From positions 3,844,001 to 3,908,000 of the forward strand of contig OX337230.1 of assembly GCA_946965045.2 (NCBI GenBank): a DNA stretch of 64,000 nucleotides, in the 5' to 3' direction. Under the pieces are notes generated by a model. It was not told where the DNA came from. It ran no database searches and was given only the letters and a program-made list of their open reading frames with translations. This document shows positions 10,013 through 19,402 of this stretch, one piece after another; within the stretch, counting starts at the first letter, position 1, and every line of letters begins with the position of its first letter. The stretch comes from Epithemia pelagica. Taxonomy: Eukaryota; Bacillariophyta; Bacillariophyceae; Surirellales; Surirellaceae. Position numbers and translations under genes: made by a program.

Positions 10013-10552
10013 TTACGCATCTGCTGTAAAGAACAGGCTCTGGGTAGGGTATTTTGTCGTCATGTAGGCAAGAGCAGTCTTGAGCTCTTCCATGTGGAAG
10101 AGGCTCATGTAGAGGGTGACGACCATTGGGTCCATGCTGCTCTTCGTATCGATCGTGCACCGTGTGTAGAATTGAATGCGGCCCTTCTTCTTGCTGGAGT
10201 CCGTGGGTGAGAGAACTTCCTTCATCACTGTCTTGACAATGAACCCAACTGGCAGCACAAGCAGCGGGTCGGCAAACTCGGACCGCGCTTCCCTCTTGTA
10301 AAATGCCAACCGAAGATAGTCTGTGCTTGTCTCCCGTTGGAGGAGAACATGCCCACGGTCGACAACATTCCGTCCATTTTGTTCTGCGCCGTTGTCGACA
10401 ATGTCTCCAACGAGAACATTGACCCTGTCCGCGTAAAAGCTCGTCCGAAAGTTACATCGACTTCGATCGTCTTCAGAGCCAAACTTGTCCTTGTTGAAAA
10501 AGAACTCGACCTCGTCCTCCATGCCGTTGTTGATTGTTGGTGTTGGTAGCAT
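10013..10552 (-). CDS. Transposon-borne protein of unknown function
   Basis: Frame of 179 codons from an ATG at 10552 to a TAA at 10013, starting about 190 bp inside the left end of the transposon. The sequence is mixed alpha/beta in character (VNVLVGDIVDNG, DPMVVTLYMSLFHMEELKTA), without membrane segments or a recognised motif. It is divergent from the KTP-repeat gene, with a shared 279-bp intergenic region. A role in transposition or its regulation is only suggested by location. Confidence 0.6.
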   Translation of the reverse strand: MLPTPTINNGMEDEVEFFFNKDKFGSEDDRSRCNFRTSFYADRVNVLVGDIVDNGAEQNGRNVVDRGHVLLQRETSTDYLRLAFYKREARSEFADPLLVLPVGFIVKTVMKEVLSPTDSSKKKGRIQFYTRCTIDTKSSMDPMVVTLYMSLFHMEELKTALAYMTTKYPTQSLFFTADA

Positions 10553-10831
10553 CGTACTCCGAACTCCGCACGTTAGGTTGATTGTTCGATCGATTCAAAG
10601 CAGTGGGTTGTTTCGTGTTTGCATGTTTCGTTTCCGGATGCATCCAAAATGTGGGAGCCACACGGGTTGGTCGGATCTTTACGCGCACCTCTTTCCGTTC
10701 AGCTATCCGTTGATCTAAGTAGGTTGTTTGAGTTTGGTCTTGAGATCGCGAGCAGGTACATTCCACATCCCATTACAAGACACAGCACGATGCTCTCAGT
10801 TGTGTGTTCGTCTCACAAAAAACAAAACAAG

Positions 10832-11757
10832 ATGAGCAACAACAGCCATCGTCGCTACCCAAGTCGCACCCGCACCAAAACACCAAGCTTCCTGGATGAC
10901 ATCCAGGAAGATACTGTTCCTCCACCAGGGAAGACGCCAGGGAAGACACCAGCGAAGACACCAGCGAAGACACCGGGCAAGAAGCTCCCTCCGAAGAAGA
11001 GCTCCACGAAGAAGAACGCAAACAAGAAGCGTCGAACAAAGAAGACGAGTCCGGAGCTCCCCCCACCCCAGTCTCCAGATTTCGTCATTTCCAAGGTGGT
11101 TGAAGGGGAGACTCCAAGAGGAGCAAACGAGGACATAGTGGTATTGATGCCGGTGGCCATCGACGACAAGGCGCAGAGGCTCAAGGATGCATTGAACAAA
11201 GCAACGCAGTGGCATCTCATCCTTGGTGATGAGAATGGAGCCACGACCCTGGTGCTTGGTCGAAACCACCATCATCATTCGGGCAAAGTCTCGATTGCCG
11301 AGATTGTGGAAACGCTTAAGCAGTCTGAGCGTAGCCACAAGCCCAGAAACAATGAAACAATCAACGAAAATGGTAAGTTGATTGTGCCTTTGTAATTGAT
11401 TGGAACGATCGTAGTACTCACCTCATTTTGTTTTCAGGACAAGAGGATGGAATGCTGATGGAGACTCGCACTCCATTGAAGAAGGAGGAGTCCATTGGTG
11501 AGGCGGAGACTGTCATGAAATCCAATGTGGTGGATTGGCAGTACTTGACGCCTGGTGAGAAGCACGCCCAAAAGAGACGTGAGGCCGAGAGGGCTGTGCA
11601 TTTCATGGCTGACAGTTGTGCAAGCCCGAGTCTCTTTCGTGAGGCTGCTTCAACGACGTCGGATGATGACGCCACGTATGACTCTCACGTTGATGATGGA
11701 TTTGAAGATACGCAGGAGGAAAATATGTTTAGTCAGGAGGACTACTACAAGTATTAG
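10832..11757 (+). CDS. Transposon-borne lysine-rich KTP-repeat protein, one intron
   Basis: Two exons, 10832-11372 and 11438-11757, separated by a 65-nt GTAAGT/TTTTCAG intron; 286 codons. The ATG at 10832 (AACAAGATGAGC) is chosen because the protein from there begins with a basic DNA-binding-like region. An in-frame ATG at 10790 is the alternative. Residues about 30-65 contain PGKTPGKTPAKTPAKTPGKK-like repeats and a run of Lys/Arg similar to histone H1 tails, so nucleic-acid or chromatin binding is plausible. The middle part (WHLILGDENGATTLVLGRN) looks globular, and the C-terminus is acidic (DDDATYDSHVDDGFEDTQEE). Family unknown. Confidence 0.7.
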
Positions 11758-11821
11758 TTACGTAAAATAAACCATTCTAAATACTGAATAATTGTTGTCC
11801 TTTACTTTCATCATCGTGGCC

Positions 11822-13048
11822 TTAGTCGCTTTCTTCTTCTTCATCGTCATCTTCGTCTTCGTCGTGCAAATCCTGATCTTTCTCGTTGTTGTTGCCTTCG
11901 TCATCTTCCTCGTCATCCGAATCCGAATCTGAATCCTCATCTTCATCTCCTTCATCATCCGACTTCTCGGATTCCTCGTCGTCGTTGCCATCTGAAGATT
12001 CATCTTGCTCATCCTGGCTGCCAGTCCTCATGCCCGACGCCAGATTGTAGCACCAGAACAACTCTTGATTTTTTTTAATGTTGCGTTTGGCTGTAGCCTT
12101 GAGCTTTCCATCGACCTGGACGTTGTAGCATTTGTCGTCCGGGTCAACAGGTTGGTTGTCGTGATACTTGGCATAGTTTGGATCGTTTGCAAAGTGCAAA
12201 CCCATCCAAAGGTCTGCCGCGGATGGATCAACCAAGACAGAAGGCCTTGTACGCAGTCGGACAGCGTAAGCAGAAGGCGGACGAGACTTGTCAAGGACCT
12301 TACCACCATAGAATCCCAGCATTTCGCCTTTTTTGTAGGGCTTTGCTGCAAAAAGCCCGAGACGAGCGTTGTCCAAGGTTGATCGCTTGATGACAAACAA
12401 GTCTTCGTCGACGTACCGAACAATGCACTCGTACTTTTGTGAATTGTCGTTTAGGTCCACCATCATTGTCCCTCCGACAAGTAGATTGTTCTTGTGTTTC
12501 TTGTTGATTCCCGACCCTTTCTTATTGTTGTATTTACTTGGAGCATAGTGTTTGATTGCTGTGCCAACAGGTTTGCCCTTGGAGCCGTGGGCTTTCCGGA
12601 CCTGTGCACCTTCGATGCTCACGATGCCCTTGATGTGGGAGGAAATGAACCGATATAATTCGGTTCTTTCCTCCAAAGTACCTGATCCATACAGGCCTTC
12701 AAGCTTGGCCATGAGATTCTCCGCCTTCACTGCCCGTGGCGTTCTCGTTGTTGCAATCTTCTTCCTCGCTCGTTGTTTCTGATTGAGCTCATCCATTTTG
12801 TATTTTCGATTTTGCTGCATGCGACGAGGCGGCTTTGCTGCTCTTGTTCGTGTTCTTGCGGAACTCGCCTGTTGCTTTGTAGCGGAACGTGTCTGTCGCT
12901 TTCCCATGGCTGTTGCAGGCTGCTGCACTTTGTCGCTGTCGAAAAATTCTGACTGCTGCACTTTTATGAACTTGGGCTGCTGCACTTTTTGGAGAAGGCG
13001 CAGAAACGCCAACCCCTTTGAGCTTCCGAATGAGAGTGAAAACCGCAT
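11822..13048 (-). CDS. SET-domain protein (putative lysine methyltransferase) inside the transposon
   Basis: Single-exon frame of 408 codons with ATG at 13048; an in-frame ATG at 12907 (MGKRQTRSATK) is an alternative start. Residues 48-105 are strongly basic. The SET domain spans about residues 218-337: LGLFAAKPYKKGEMLGFYGG (230-249), HFANDP in the place of the usual F/HxNHS block (285-290), and AKRNIKKNQELFWCYN (320-335) matching the GEEL(F/W)xxY end motif. SET enzymes transfer methyl groups from S-adenosylmethionine to lysines of histones and other proteins. No pre-SET or post-SET cysteine cluster is seen. A 60-residue Asp/Glu/Ser tail closes the protein. The gene is in the same orientation as the transposase, 209 bp downstream of its stop. 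Methyltransferase activity is inferred. Confidence 0.82.
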   Translation of the reverse strand: MRFSLSFGSSKGLAFLRLLQKVQQPKFIKVQQSEFFDSDKVQQPATAMGKRQTRSATKQQASSARTRTRAAKPPRRMQQNRKYKMDELNQKQRARKKIATTRTPRAVKAENLMAKLEGLYGSGTLEERTELYRFISSHIKGIVSIEGAQVRKAHGSKGKPVGTAIKHYAPSKYNNKKGSGINKKHKNNLLVGGTMMVDLNDNSQKYECIVRYVDEDLFVIKRSTLDNARLGLFAAKPYKKGEMLGFYGGKVLDKSRPPSAYAVRLRTRPSVLVDPSAADLWMGLHFANDPNYAKYHDNQPVDPDDKCYNVQVDGKLKATAKRNIKKNQELFWCYNLASGMRTGSQDEQDESSDGNDDEESEKSDDEGDEDEDSDSDSDDEEDDEGNNNEKDQDLHDEDEDDDEEEESD

Positions 13049-13257
13049 TGACAGTCATCAGACTGTCGTTTGTACACTGTGGACCAGTCTATTTTTGGTG
13101 TCACCAATAAACTTCGCAGCACTTGAGAGGTACAAAAAAGATTCTCTCATAAAATTTGCTTCTGGAAAAAGTGAAACAGAGTCTCGTGCATGACAAGCCT
13201 ACAAGTATGAAGATGAAGAGGAGTTCTATGGTACGTAAATGTGTTACAATTTGAATT

Positions 13258-16200
13258 TCAGCGTTCTGCTTCTTGTGCCTCCTTCCAGACTTGCTGGATG
13301 AACGAGTGCTCTTGATCGAGCGTGCACCGGTGAGTCTTCATACTCACATTCACATACTTCTCGATTTCGACAAACAGGATGTCATCTGTTGCACTTTGAT
13401 TCCTGCTGTCAAACAACAAATAGGTAAGCATGTACCGCCTTGCTTTCGCTGAGAACCTGCGAACGGTTCTCAGCGAAACTTTCCCCATACTGTCTCTCAC
13501 CACTTGCATGAACTTCGTCTTGTTGCCTTTCTTGTTTCTTGTCAAGCGTCGAAAGTATCGCTTCCCAAGACCCCATGCGTACTCGATCCCTTCACCCGCC
13601 AGTTCGCAGTGGTATTTTGGTGTGACGAGGATTTCAAGGTTGCGAGAATATCGCTGCGAGAGATCAGCCGCCAGTTGTTCGAGGGCTGATCTCTCATTCT
13701 TGAAGTCCTCGCACGATCCCATCAGGTAAGTCAAGGAATACTTCTTGTATTCCTCCATCTTGTCCTCACGGACCTGTCCTGAACCATCCAACCATGTCTT
13801 ACTCATGTCCTTGCGGTATTCCTGGAGCTTGGTGGTGTCAATGAAACCACGCTCGCCCAGAACTTGGAAGAGACCCTTTGGTTGCCCGAGCCAGCCCTGC
13901 TCCATGACAACTCGGTCTACCTCGGTTGGTAGCTGCCTTGCTGTCGAAATTGCCTGGAGCTGGTCAAGGGATTTGGAATGGTAGGCTTGAAGTGCCCTGT
14001 CGCCATGTTGAGCTCCTTGTTGAATGTCATGGCGAATGAGCTCACCAATCAATTCTTTCTTGGACAGCTTGTGTTTCTTTGTTTGATTGGTTGGGTGGTC
14101 GAACTTCATTCGTTGTCGTTGCTCCTCAGTGAGAGGAACACCCTTATAAGCAAATGGGCCAGGGTCCGCATCCGTGTATACCATGGATTGCTTCGACCCT
14201 GGCTGAAGACGATGAGGGTGTGGATATGGACCGATGCACTCAACAATTGTCTCATGCATTTTGGGTACCACTCCACCCCAATCCTTGTTCATGGTCTTCT
14301 CATTGAGCCCATCCTTCTGTTTTCGTCCATGACCGCTACTGTTGTCAAAGAGAAAAGCAAAATCAAAGGATGGATAGAGGACCATCAAACAATCAACCAA
14401 GTCCTCAAATTGGAGGGCCATGTGATCGTAGTTCCACCAGCCATCATTGTTGGATCCATAGTCAAAATACGTGCAGAACGCACTGGCATCCGTGATCTGC
14501 CGGATCCGCTTGCTGCTGCCACCAAGTACTTGACTGGCAGAGTCCTCGGCCAAGTACGTCTGCGCTCGACGAGATTGATTGATTGCCTCAAGCTTCTCGG
14601 GGGTGAGCAGGACAACTTCGCCTGAGTTGTCTGAATAGAACCCCCATGCGCGACTCACGAATGCACTAAGCATTAAACCGTGCCCGTCGTCTTTGGGCAA
14701 AAGAACTCCACGCTCTTTGTGGTCCCCCCAACTCTTCTTCGAGAAGGACCATTGCTTGAAAATGGCTTCATCTTGGCCAACAAGCACAACAGGACGACGC
14801 TCAGAAGGGAAACGATGCGACAAATTTCCTCCCAGCAGCTTGTTTTCATCTCTAATGTATGATGAAAACACATCAGGAAAACAATCTACATGGTATTCTT
14901 GCATTGTTTGGTTCGTCGAAGGGTCTCGAAACTCGAAAGCCCAAACATCCTTCATGAGCTTTTCGGAGACACCCTCAATCTCCCCGTTTTCTAGTTTGAT
15001 TGCTTGGTCGGATGGAATCTGAATCCATCGATGCGCAAGCTTTTCCAACTCGAAGTATTTCGAGATGAACTGCTTCCGGGCTTGAACATTGTCGGCGTCC
15101 TCGTGACGGTCCGTGTAGTATGTCTTCTTTGTTTCAGAGAATCGAAACCCAGCATAGGTGAGAATCTTCCATGCCGCACCGACTGAAACACTGGGGAGAT
15201 TCACTTTTTGACGGAACTCGTCCAACGTGAGCGGCTCTGTGGATGGCTCCCCATCTTCGGTGTCCGTCTGTTGCTCTTTTTTATATATCAATGGGATCAA
15301 ACTGTCTCGAATGTACATGGCTGCCATCTCGCAGGAGAGGGTCTCCAGATGTTGGCTCGCCCACTTCTGCAGCAATGGGAGTGCTTCTGGATATTGAGCC
15401 AGAAAGCATGGGCACGGCTTCTTCCCAATCTGGATGTACCAGTTTGGATGCGGGAACTTGCCGCTGACCCGGAATGCAACGTTGGCTCTTTGCACAGTCC
15501 GCCAATTCTGCAGACCGCTTTTTGTGATTCTACTCCGTTCGGTTGCATATTTGCAACACGAAGTCCACGTGGCACCATCCTCCATGGTGTGCAGGGCTCG
15601 CTCATACGCAAGCCTCAGCACCCGCATCCTCATAAGCATCTTTGGGACACAAGAGTTTGGCGGTGGCTCATCTTGGCCCTTGTTGACAAGAGTCAAAAAA
15701 CAATCAAACCGTTGTTCCGCCATTTCAAGTGACTCAATCCACCGTTCCAGCTTCTTTCTCGTTGTCTCCCCATTCACTCTCGGACCAAAGATTTTGCTCA
15801 CAACGGGCCGGTCGAAGAAATCTACGGCAGAAGAGTCACTGGAGGCATTGGAATGCTCGTTGTTGTTGTTGTTTCCATTGTCGTTTCCTGTGCCTGTGGT
15901 TGTTGTTGTTGTGGTGGTTTCCAGTGCCTCTTCCAAAATCTGCTCTGGGCTTGGTGGTGATGACGCTGCCGTTGTGGCAGTTTCATCATCCTTGATTGGT
16001 GTTGTGGGTTTCTTGCGTTTGTTCCTCCCTCCAATTCGAATCCGATTGTGGCTTATGAATTTAAGCCACTCGTCAATAGTGTGGTTGAATTGAGGTGGTG
16101 GATCGGTCTGACGAGCCGAAACATAGTAGAATATTTGTTTCCCACCTCGACGTCGCACCTCGTGGCGGTAGATACCCTTGGGATTCCACTCTTGCGATAG

Positions 16201-16524
16201 GAAATGGAGTCGCCATTCACTACCTGAGCGCATTAAAGATCGATTCATCATTGTTGCGTCGGATAATTCCGGAATCCACTGCTTCAAGAAGACGGCAATC
16301 TCAGCGTCAATAATCCACCGGTTTGTCCAGAGGAAGCGTATTGGATGGCATCTGAAGCCAAATTCGTCGCATATGGTTGTGTATGGCTCTGTTATATGAT
16401 TGAACCATTTTGTCTGTTCGGGCACAGGCAGAGAGATGGAGGATGAGGGGACTGCCCACGATGTTCGACAGTAGCTACTTTCACTGCTCCTGGAGACTGA
16501 ACCACAGGTCGAAATGCGCGACAC
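13258..16524 (-). CDS. DDE transposase of the 7-kb element
   Basis: Open frame of 1,088 codons. The catalytic core spans about residues 555-990. The putative DDE triad is Asp585 (VLVGQDEAIF), Asp727 (FLFDNSSGH) and Glu981 (TPKYHCELAGEGIEYAW). This layout matches the large DDE endonucleases common in basidiomycete genomes (HDES ... FDNAxxH ... KFHCELNxIExxW), which resemble IS630/Tc1-type DDE_3 enzymes, and it agrees with the TA target site. The N-terminal third has an Asn/Thr-rich linker (about 200-230) between probable DNA-binding regions. The frame has no ATG before residue 92 (position 16251), although residues 35-91 look like real protein. A non-ATG start or a small upstream exon is therefore likely. 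The ATATAAAA box at 16544-16551 is correctly placed upstream. Confidence 0.85.
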   Translation of the reverse strand: MSRISTCGSVSRSSESSYCRTSWAVPSSSISLPVPEQTKWFNHITEPYTTICDEFGFRCHPIRFLWTNRWIIDAEIAVFLKQWIPELSDATMMNRSLMRSGSEWRLHFLSQEWNPKGIYRHEVRRRGGKQIFYYVSARQTDPPPQFNHTIDEWLKFISHNRIRIGGRNKRKKPTTPIKDDETATTAASSPPSPEQILEEALETTTTTTTTGTGNDNGNNNNNEHSNASSDSSAVDFFDRPVVSKIFGPRVNGETTRKKLERWIESLEMAEQRFDCFLTLVNKGQDEPPPNSCVPKMLMRMRVLRLAYERALHTMEDGATWTSCCKYATERSRITKSGLQNWRTVQRANVAFRVSGKFPHPNWYIQIGKKPCPCFLAQYPEALPLLQKWASQHLETLSCEMAAMYIRDSLIPLIYKKEQQTDTEDGEPSTEPLTLDEFRQKVNLPSVSVGAAWKILTYAGFRFSETKKTYYTDRHEDADNVQARKQFISKYFELEKLAHRWIQIPSDQAIKLENGEIEGVSEKLMKDVWAFEFRDPSTNQTMQEYHVDCFPDVFSSYIRDENKLLGGNLSHRFPSERRPVVLVGQDEAIFKQWSFSKKSWGDHKERGVLLPKDDGHGLMLSAFVSRAWGFYSDNSGEVVLLTPEKLEAINQSRRAQTYLAEDSASQVLGGSSKRIRQITDASAFCTYFDYGSNNDGWWNYDHMALQFEDLVDCLMVLYPSFDFAFLFDNSSGHGRKQKDGLNEKTMNKDWGGVVPKMHETIVECIGPYPHPHRLQPGSKQSMVYTDADPGPFAYKGVPLTEEQRQRMKFDHPTNQTKKHKLSKKELIGELIRHDIQQGAQHGDRALQAYHSKSLDQLQAISTARQLPTEVDRVVMEQGWLGQPKGLFQVLGERGFIDTTKLQEYRKDMSKTWLDGSGQVREDKMEEYKKYSLTYLMGSCEDFKNERSALEQLAADLSQRYSRNLEILVTPKYHCELAGEGIEYAWGLGKRYFRRLTRNKKGNKTKFMQVVRDSMGKVSLRTVRRFSAKARRYMLTYLLFDSRNQSATDDILFVEIEKYVNVSMKTHRCTLDQEHSFIQQVWKEAQEAER

Positions 16525-16543
16525 CCCTATGATTTTCTACTAC

Positions 16544-16551
16544 TTTTATAT
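16544..16551 (-). promoter_or_regulatory. TATA-like box upstream of the transposase
   Basis: Read on the minus strand this is ATATAAAA, about 20-27 bp upstream of the point where the transposase frame becomes open. The same sequence is kept in the MITE at 63-640. The promoter role is inferred from position and sequence only. Confidence 0.4.
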
Positions 16552-16788
16552 CTATCCTATCGATTAGGTTGGGTGGTGTTTCGCATTTCGACCGGCGAAT
16601 GGCCATCGTCGCATGAAGCGGTCACTAGTCGTTATTGCATTTTGCATTTTTCAATATGTGCGTGACAAAATGTGAGGAACACGAAAACCGTAAGTGATCC
16701 GAAACGCTGGGGTACTGTGGGCTAAAGTGTAGTATACAATTTCCCACTATGAAAAACTCATGCACTCCGCAACGTGAACCAGCTTGTA

Positions 16789-17953
16789 AAATGGGGTGGC
16801 TTTGCCAGCTCTCCAACTGCCAGCAAGCGGCCCTGCGTGGATGACGGTTGGTTGTTTCATGTTTCATAATTCATAATACCGGACAAGCACACAATCCTTT
16901 TCTCTTGCCAAAGCACATCGTATCAATGACATGCCAGGTGAGCTTGATCCATTGAGGATTGCCTTGACAATTACATTGCTCATGCTCACTCACACTTGTC
17001 ACTTTTGCTTGCTCTGCTCATGGGACCAGAGTCTGCTCGTCTGCTGTGTCTCTGGCTCAGCAGCTCATTACTTGCCATTGTTCATTTCTGTCAAAATGAT
17101 AGCCATAACTTCCATTGCATTTATCCACAGACTATAGACCTCCTTTTCTTTATTAACTAGAAATAGAACTCAAGTGCTAGCCATCCATAGAGCGTAGTGC
17201 CTTCTGTATTCGTGTAGTACATCAGTTTTCTGTTTTGAGCACGTCAATGACCCTCAGTTTCACCATGAACACACGACAGAGCAGCTCTTACACGCTTGTA
17301 CAGCTACAAATTGAATCATTCGCTGTTTGAATCTAGCTCTAGGAGCTGATAATTGGAAAGTAGGGTGTGGCAAGTGGCAAGAGCAAGATGGGGCCATCTA
17401 CTTGAAGCAAAAACAACAAAATGTTCGGTCGTTGAGAAATGATTGACAATGATACTATGAATAGTGAATCATCTATCCTACAGAAAACATGAAAGTAACC
17501 AACCAGCCAACAATCAAACGACAAAAGAATTACAAGAAGGGGAAAGGGAAGGATATTCCACTTGACCACAAGCAGCTTATACCCAGTCTACTCGTACAAC
17601 ATGAGACAAATCCAAAGGATCATGCAAGAACAAAAGGAAAGATTGCAGCAGTGATGAGTAAGAAGAAAGAAAAGGAGACGACAAGATTAGAAATAAGCAG
17701 CAGTAGTGAGAAGTTAAATGCGATTCAGCCCAGCATGATCCGTCCATGGTTCTTACCTCACGTCATGGTCAAGCATTTGCCTCGGTTTTGGGTTTTGTGA
17801 CAGACGAGAACAAGAGGGTTGCCCAAATTTATGAGCATTCAGAAACCACTGGACGCAAGCCGACCTTGATGTAACGGTGTTGGCAATTAGAGATACTTAG
17901 AGCTACCTGGAGCAGTGGCGGGCGATATTCAAAAAAGATAGGGTTGGGGATAT
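16789..17953. other. Intergenic, no gene seen
   Basis: About 1.16 kb right of the transposon. Open frames are short. A 103-codon plus frame (17489-17800, Lys-rich) is the longest and is not convincing. Confidence 0.5.
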
Positions 17954-17990
17954 GTCTGGCCGCCTCACCAATATGGAGGGGAAATAATGG
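17954..17990 (-). repeat. Right arm of the 37-bp inverted repeat
   Basis: Exact reverse complement of 9730-9766, 1,168 bp outside the right end of the transposon. Similarity continues weakly outward (CTCTCATTCG against CTCTATTCA). Confidence 0.9.
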
Positions 17991-18685
17991 CGAATGAGAG
18001 TTGAGGTGATATGGGGACGTAGCCGACATAGCAGCTGCTCGCCGAGACGAGTCATGCGGGAGCGAGTTCGCTGACGTCCCGACCGAGTGCAGACTTTTGT
18101 TACGTCATCAAACCCATGTCGCAGCAACGATGTATTGTTAACGGTTGTGTAAGAGTATGGATTAGAATGTACCACCCAGTTTCCGTTTGTGACGTGTAAG
18201 GGAGGTGACGTGGTGATGTCCGACCATCATCAGCGTTTCCGAATCGGAACAATGAAGAAAGGGGTGTCGGAAACATGCGACCCCAAATGATTCGTTTTTC
18301 TTGCCCCCTTTACGAACTGCGGCCTTTTGTGACAAGGACGATGGCCCCCAATGCCCCGCTCCGAACGGGCTTGGCCCCCTTTCTTGGGTGCATCGTTGGA
18401 TACCACTGACTTTGGGGACCAACTGGCGATGTGTCGCTTGCTCGCGATTGGACCAGAGACACAGCGGAACCAAACAAAGCACACCAAGGACAAAGAGGTG
18501 GCCGTGTCCAACACGTGAGAGAGAAGAGAGGAGACCGTCGGTTTGTTGGATGGAAACACACAAAAGAGAAGAGTTGCTGTCAAAACAAGCGGAGGCAAAA
18601 AGCAGAATCCAAATCTTGGAAGCAATCATAAAATCAAAGATTCATTGAAAGGAAGAAGAAGAAGAAGAAGAAAACTTTCAGAATC
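17991..18685. other. Upstream region of the 18686 gene
   Basis: No convincing gene. Two overlapping frames of about 115-155 codons on opposite strands (18162-18648) have no recognisable content. A GAA/AAG-rich tract immediately precedes the ATG at 18686. Confidence 0.4.
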
Positions 18686-19402
18686 ATGTTGCTGAACGAT
18701 CAATCCTACCATACGCTCTTGTTTCCCAACAAAAATGACGGCAGTACCAGCAGCTCCTCCTCCAAGTCTTCGTTGGTGGTCTTTCAAGAAAAGCGCAACT
18801 TGTCCATGGTCTTTTTGGCAGCGGCCGGTGTCGTGGCGGCCTTGTTCGGCGGCTTGTTGATTGGAGCCACGATTGAAAATACCCGTGTCGCGCATTGCAG
18901 TACCAACACATCGTTGTCGGATGTGTGGATGTGTCCGGCCGGAATGACACCCTTTCCTCCCTCCCCCGCTGTCGTGGTGATCCCCTCCTCTGCGGCACCA
19001 CAAGAAGCAACGACGAGTAGTCGATCAACGACCCTTCCCATCGAACCGGTGGCGGTCGAACCCAAGGGTCCCTTGGCGGTGTTGAAACCGGCCGTGATTG
19101 AAATTGGGGTCTTGGCCTTGATGCAAGCCTTTGGGGTTCGATTCCTCAAGCATTCCCTGGCATTTGCTGTGCGCAAAGTGCCCCAATTCGGCAGCCGCAT
19201 TTTGCCCGTCTTGTCGACGGCCCGTCATGTGGCTCGCAAATCGGCCGGGGGCTTTTACAAACTCACCAAGCTCGTGTACAAGAAAACGGCGGCGTCCAAG
19301 GTGGTGACCCGGACCAAGAAAATTGTCAAGAATATTGTCAAAAAGAACAAGAAAAAGAAGATGCAGAAGCAAAAACAAAAGGAAGCGGAAGAAAAGAAGT
19401 GA
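18686..19402 (+). CDS. Single-pass membrane protein with Lys-rich tail, unknown function
   Basis: Single exon, 238 codons, ATG 18686. A Ser-rich N-terminus (SSSSSSKSS) is followed by one strong membrane segment (about residues 39-62, FLAAAGVVAALFGGLLIGA). Then comes a Pro/Ser/Thr/Val-rich linker with two cysteines (CSTNTSLSDVWMC), a second moderately hydrophobic stretch (about 128-155) and a very basic C-terminus (KKNKKKKMQKQKQKEAEEKK). Family not recognised. A membrane-anchored protein with a cytosolic basic tail is the most that can be said. Confidence 0.6.
   Translation: MLLNDQSYHTLLFPNKNDGSTSSSSSKSSLVVFQEKRNLSMVFLAAAGVVAALFGGLLIGATIENTRVAHCSTNTSLSDVWMCPAGMTPFPPSPAVVVIPSSAAPQEATTSSRSTTLPIEPVAVEPKGPLAVLKPAVIEIGVLALMQAFGVRFLKHSLAFAVRKVPQFGSRILPVLSTARHVARKSAGGFYKLTKLVYKKTAASKVVTRTKKIVKNIVKKNKKKKMQKQKQKEAEEKK

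Larger units (their letters stand above)
9815..16786. mobile_element. 6,972-bp DNA transposon with transposase and cargo genes
   Basis: The ends, with the flanking TA, form a 32-bp inverted repeat with one mismatch (9813-9844 and 16757-16788). The right end read inward starts TACAAGCTGGTTCACGTTGC. TA on both sides fits a Tc1/mariner/IS630-type target. The element holds four genes: 10013-10552 (minus), 10832-11757 (plus, spliced), a SET-domain gene 11822-13048 (minus) and the transposase 13258-16524 (minus). Terminal sequence is shared with the MITE at 63-640, which shows that the ends move as a unit. All four frames are open, so the copy may be autonomous. The size and cargo are unusual for a TA-targeting element. 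Confidence 0.85.

Noticed and set aside
18162-18648. Two opposite frames of 115-155 codons upstream of the 18686 gene
   Set aside because: No homology, strong overlap with each other and a Cys/Phe/Ser-rich composition typical of random frames.
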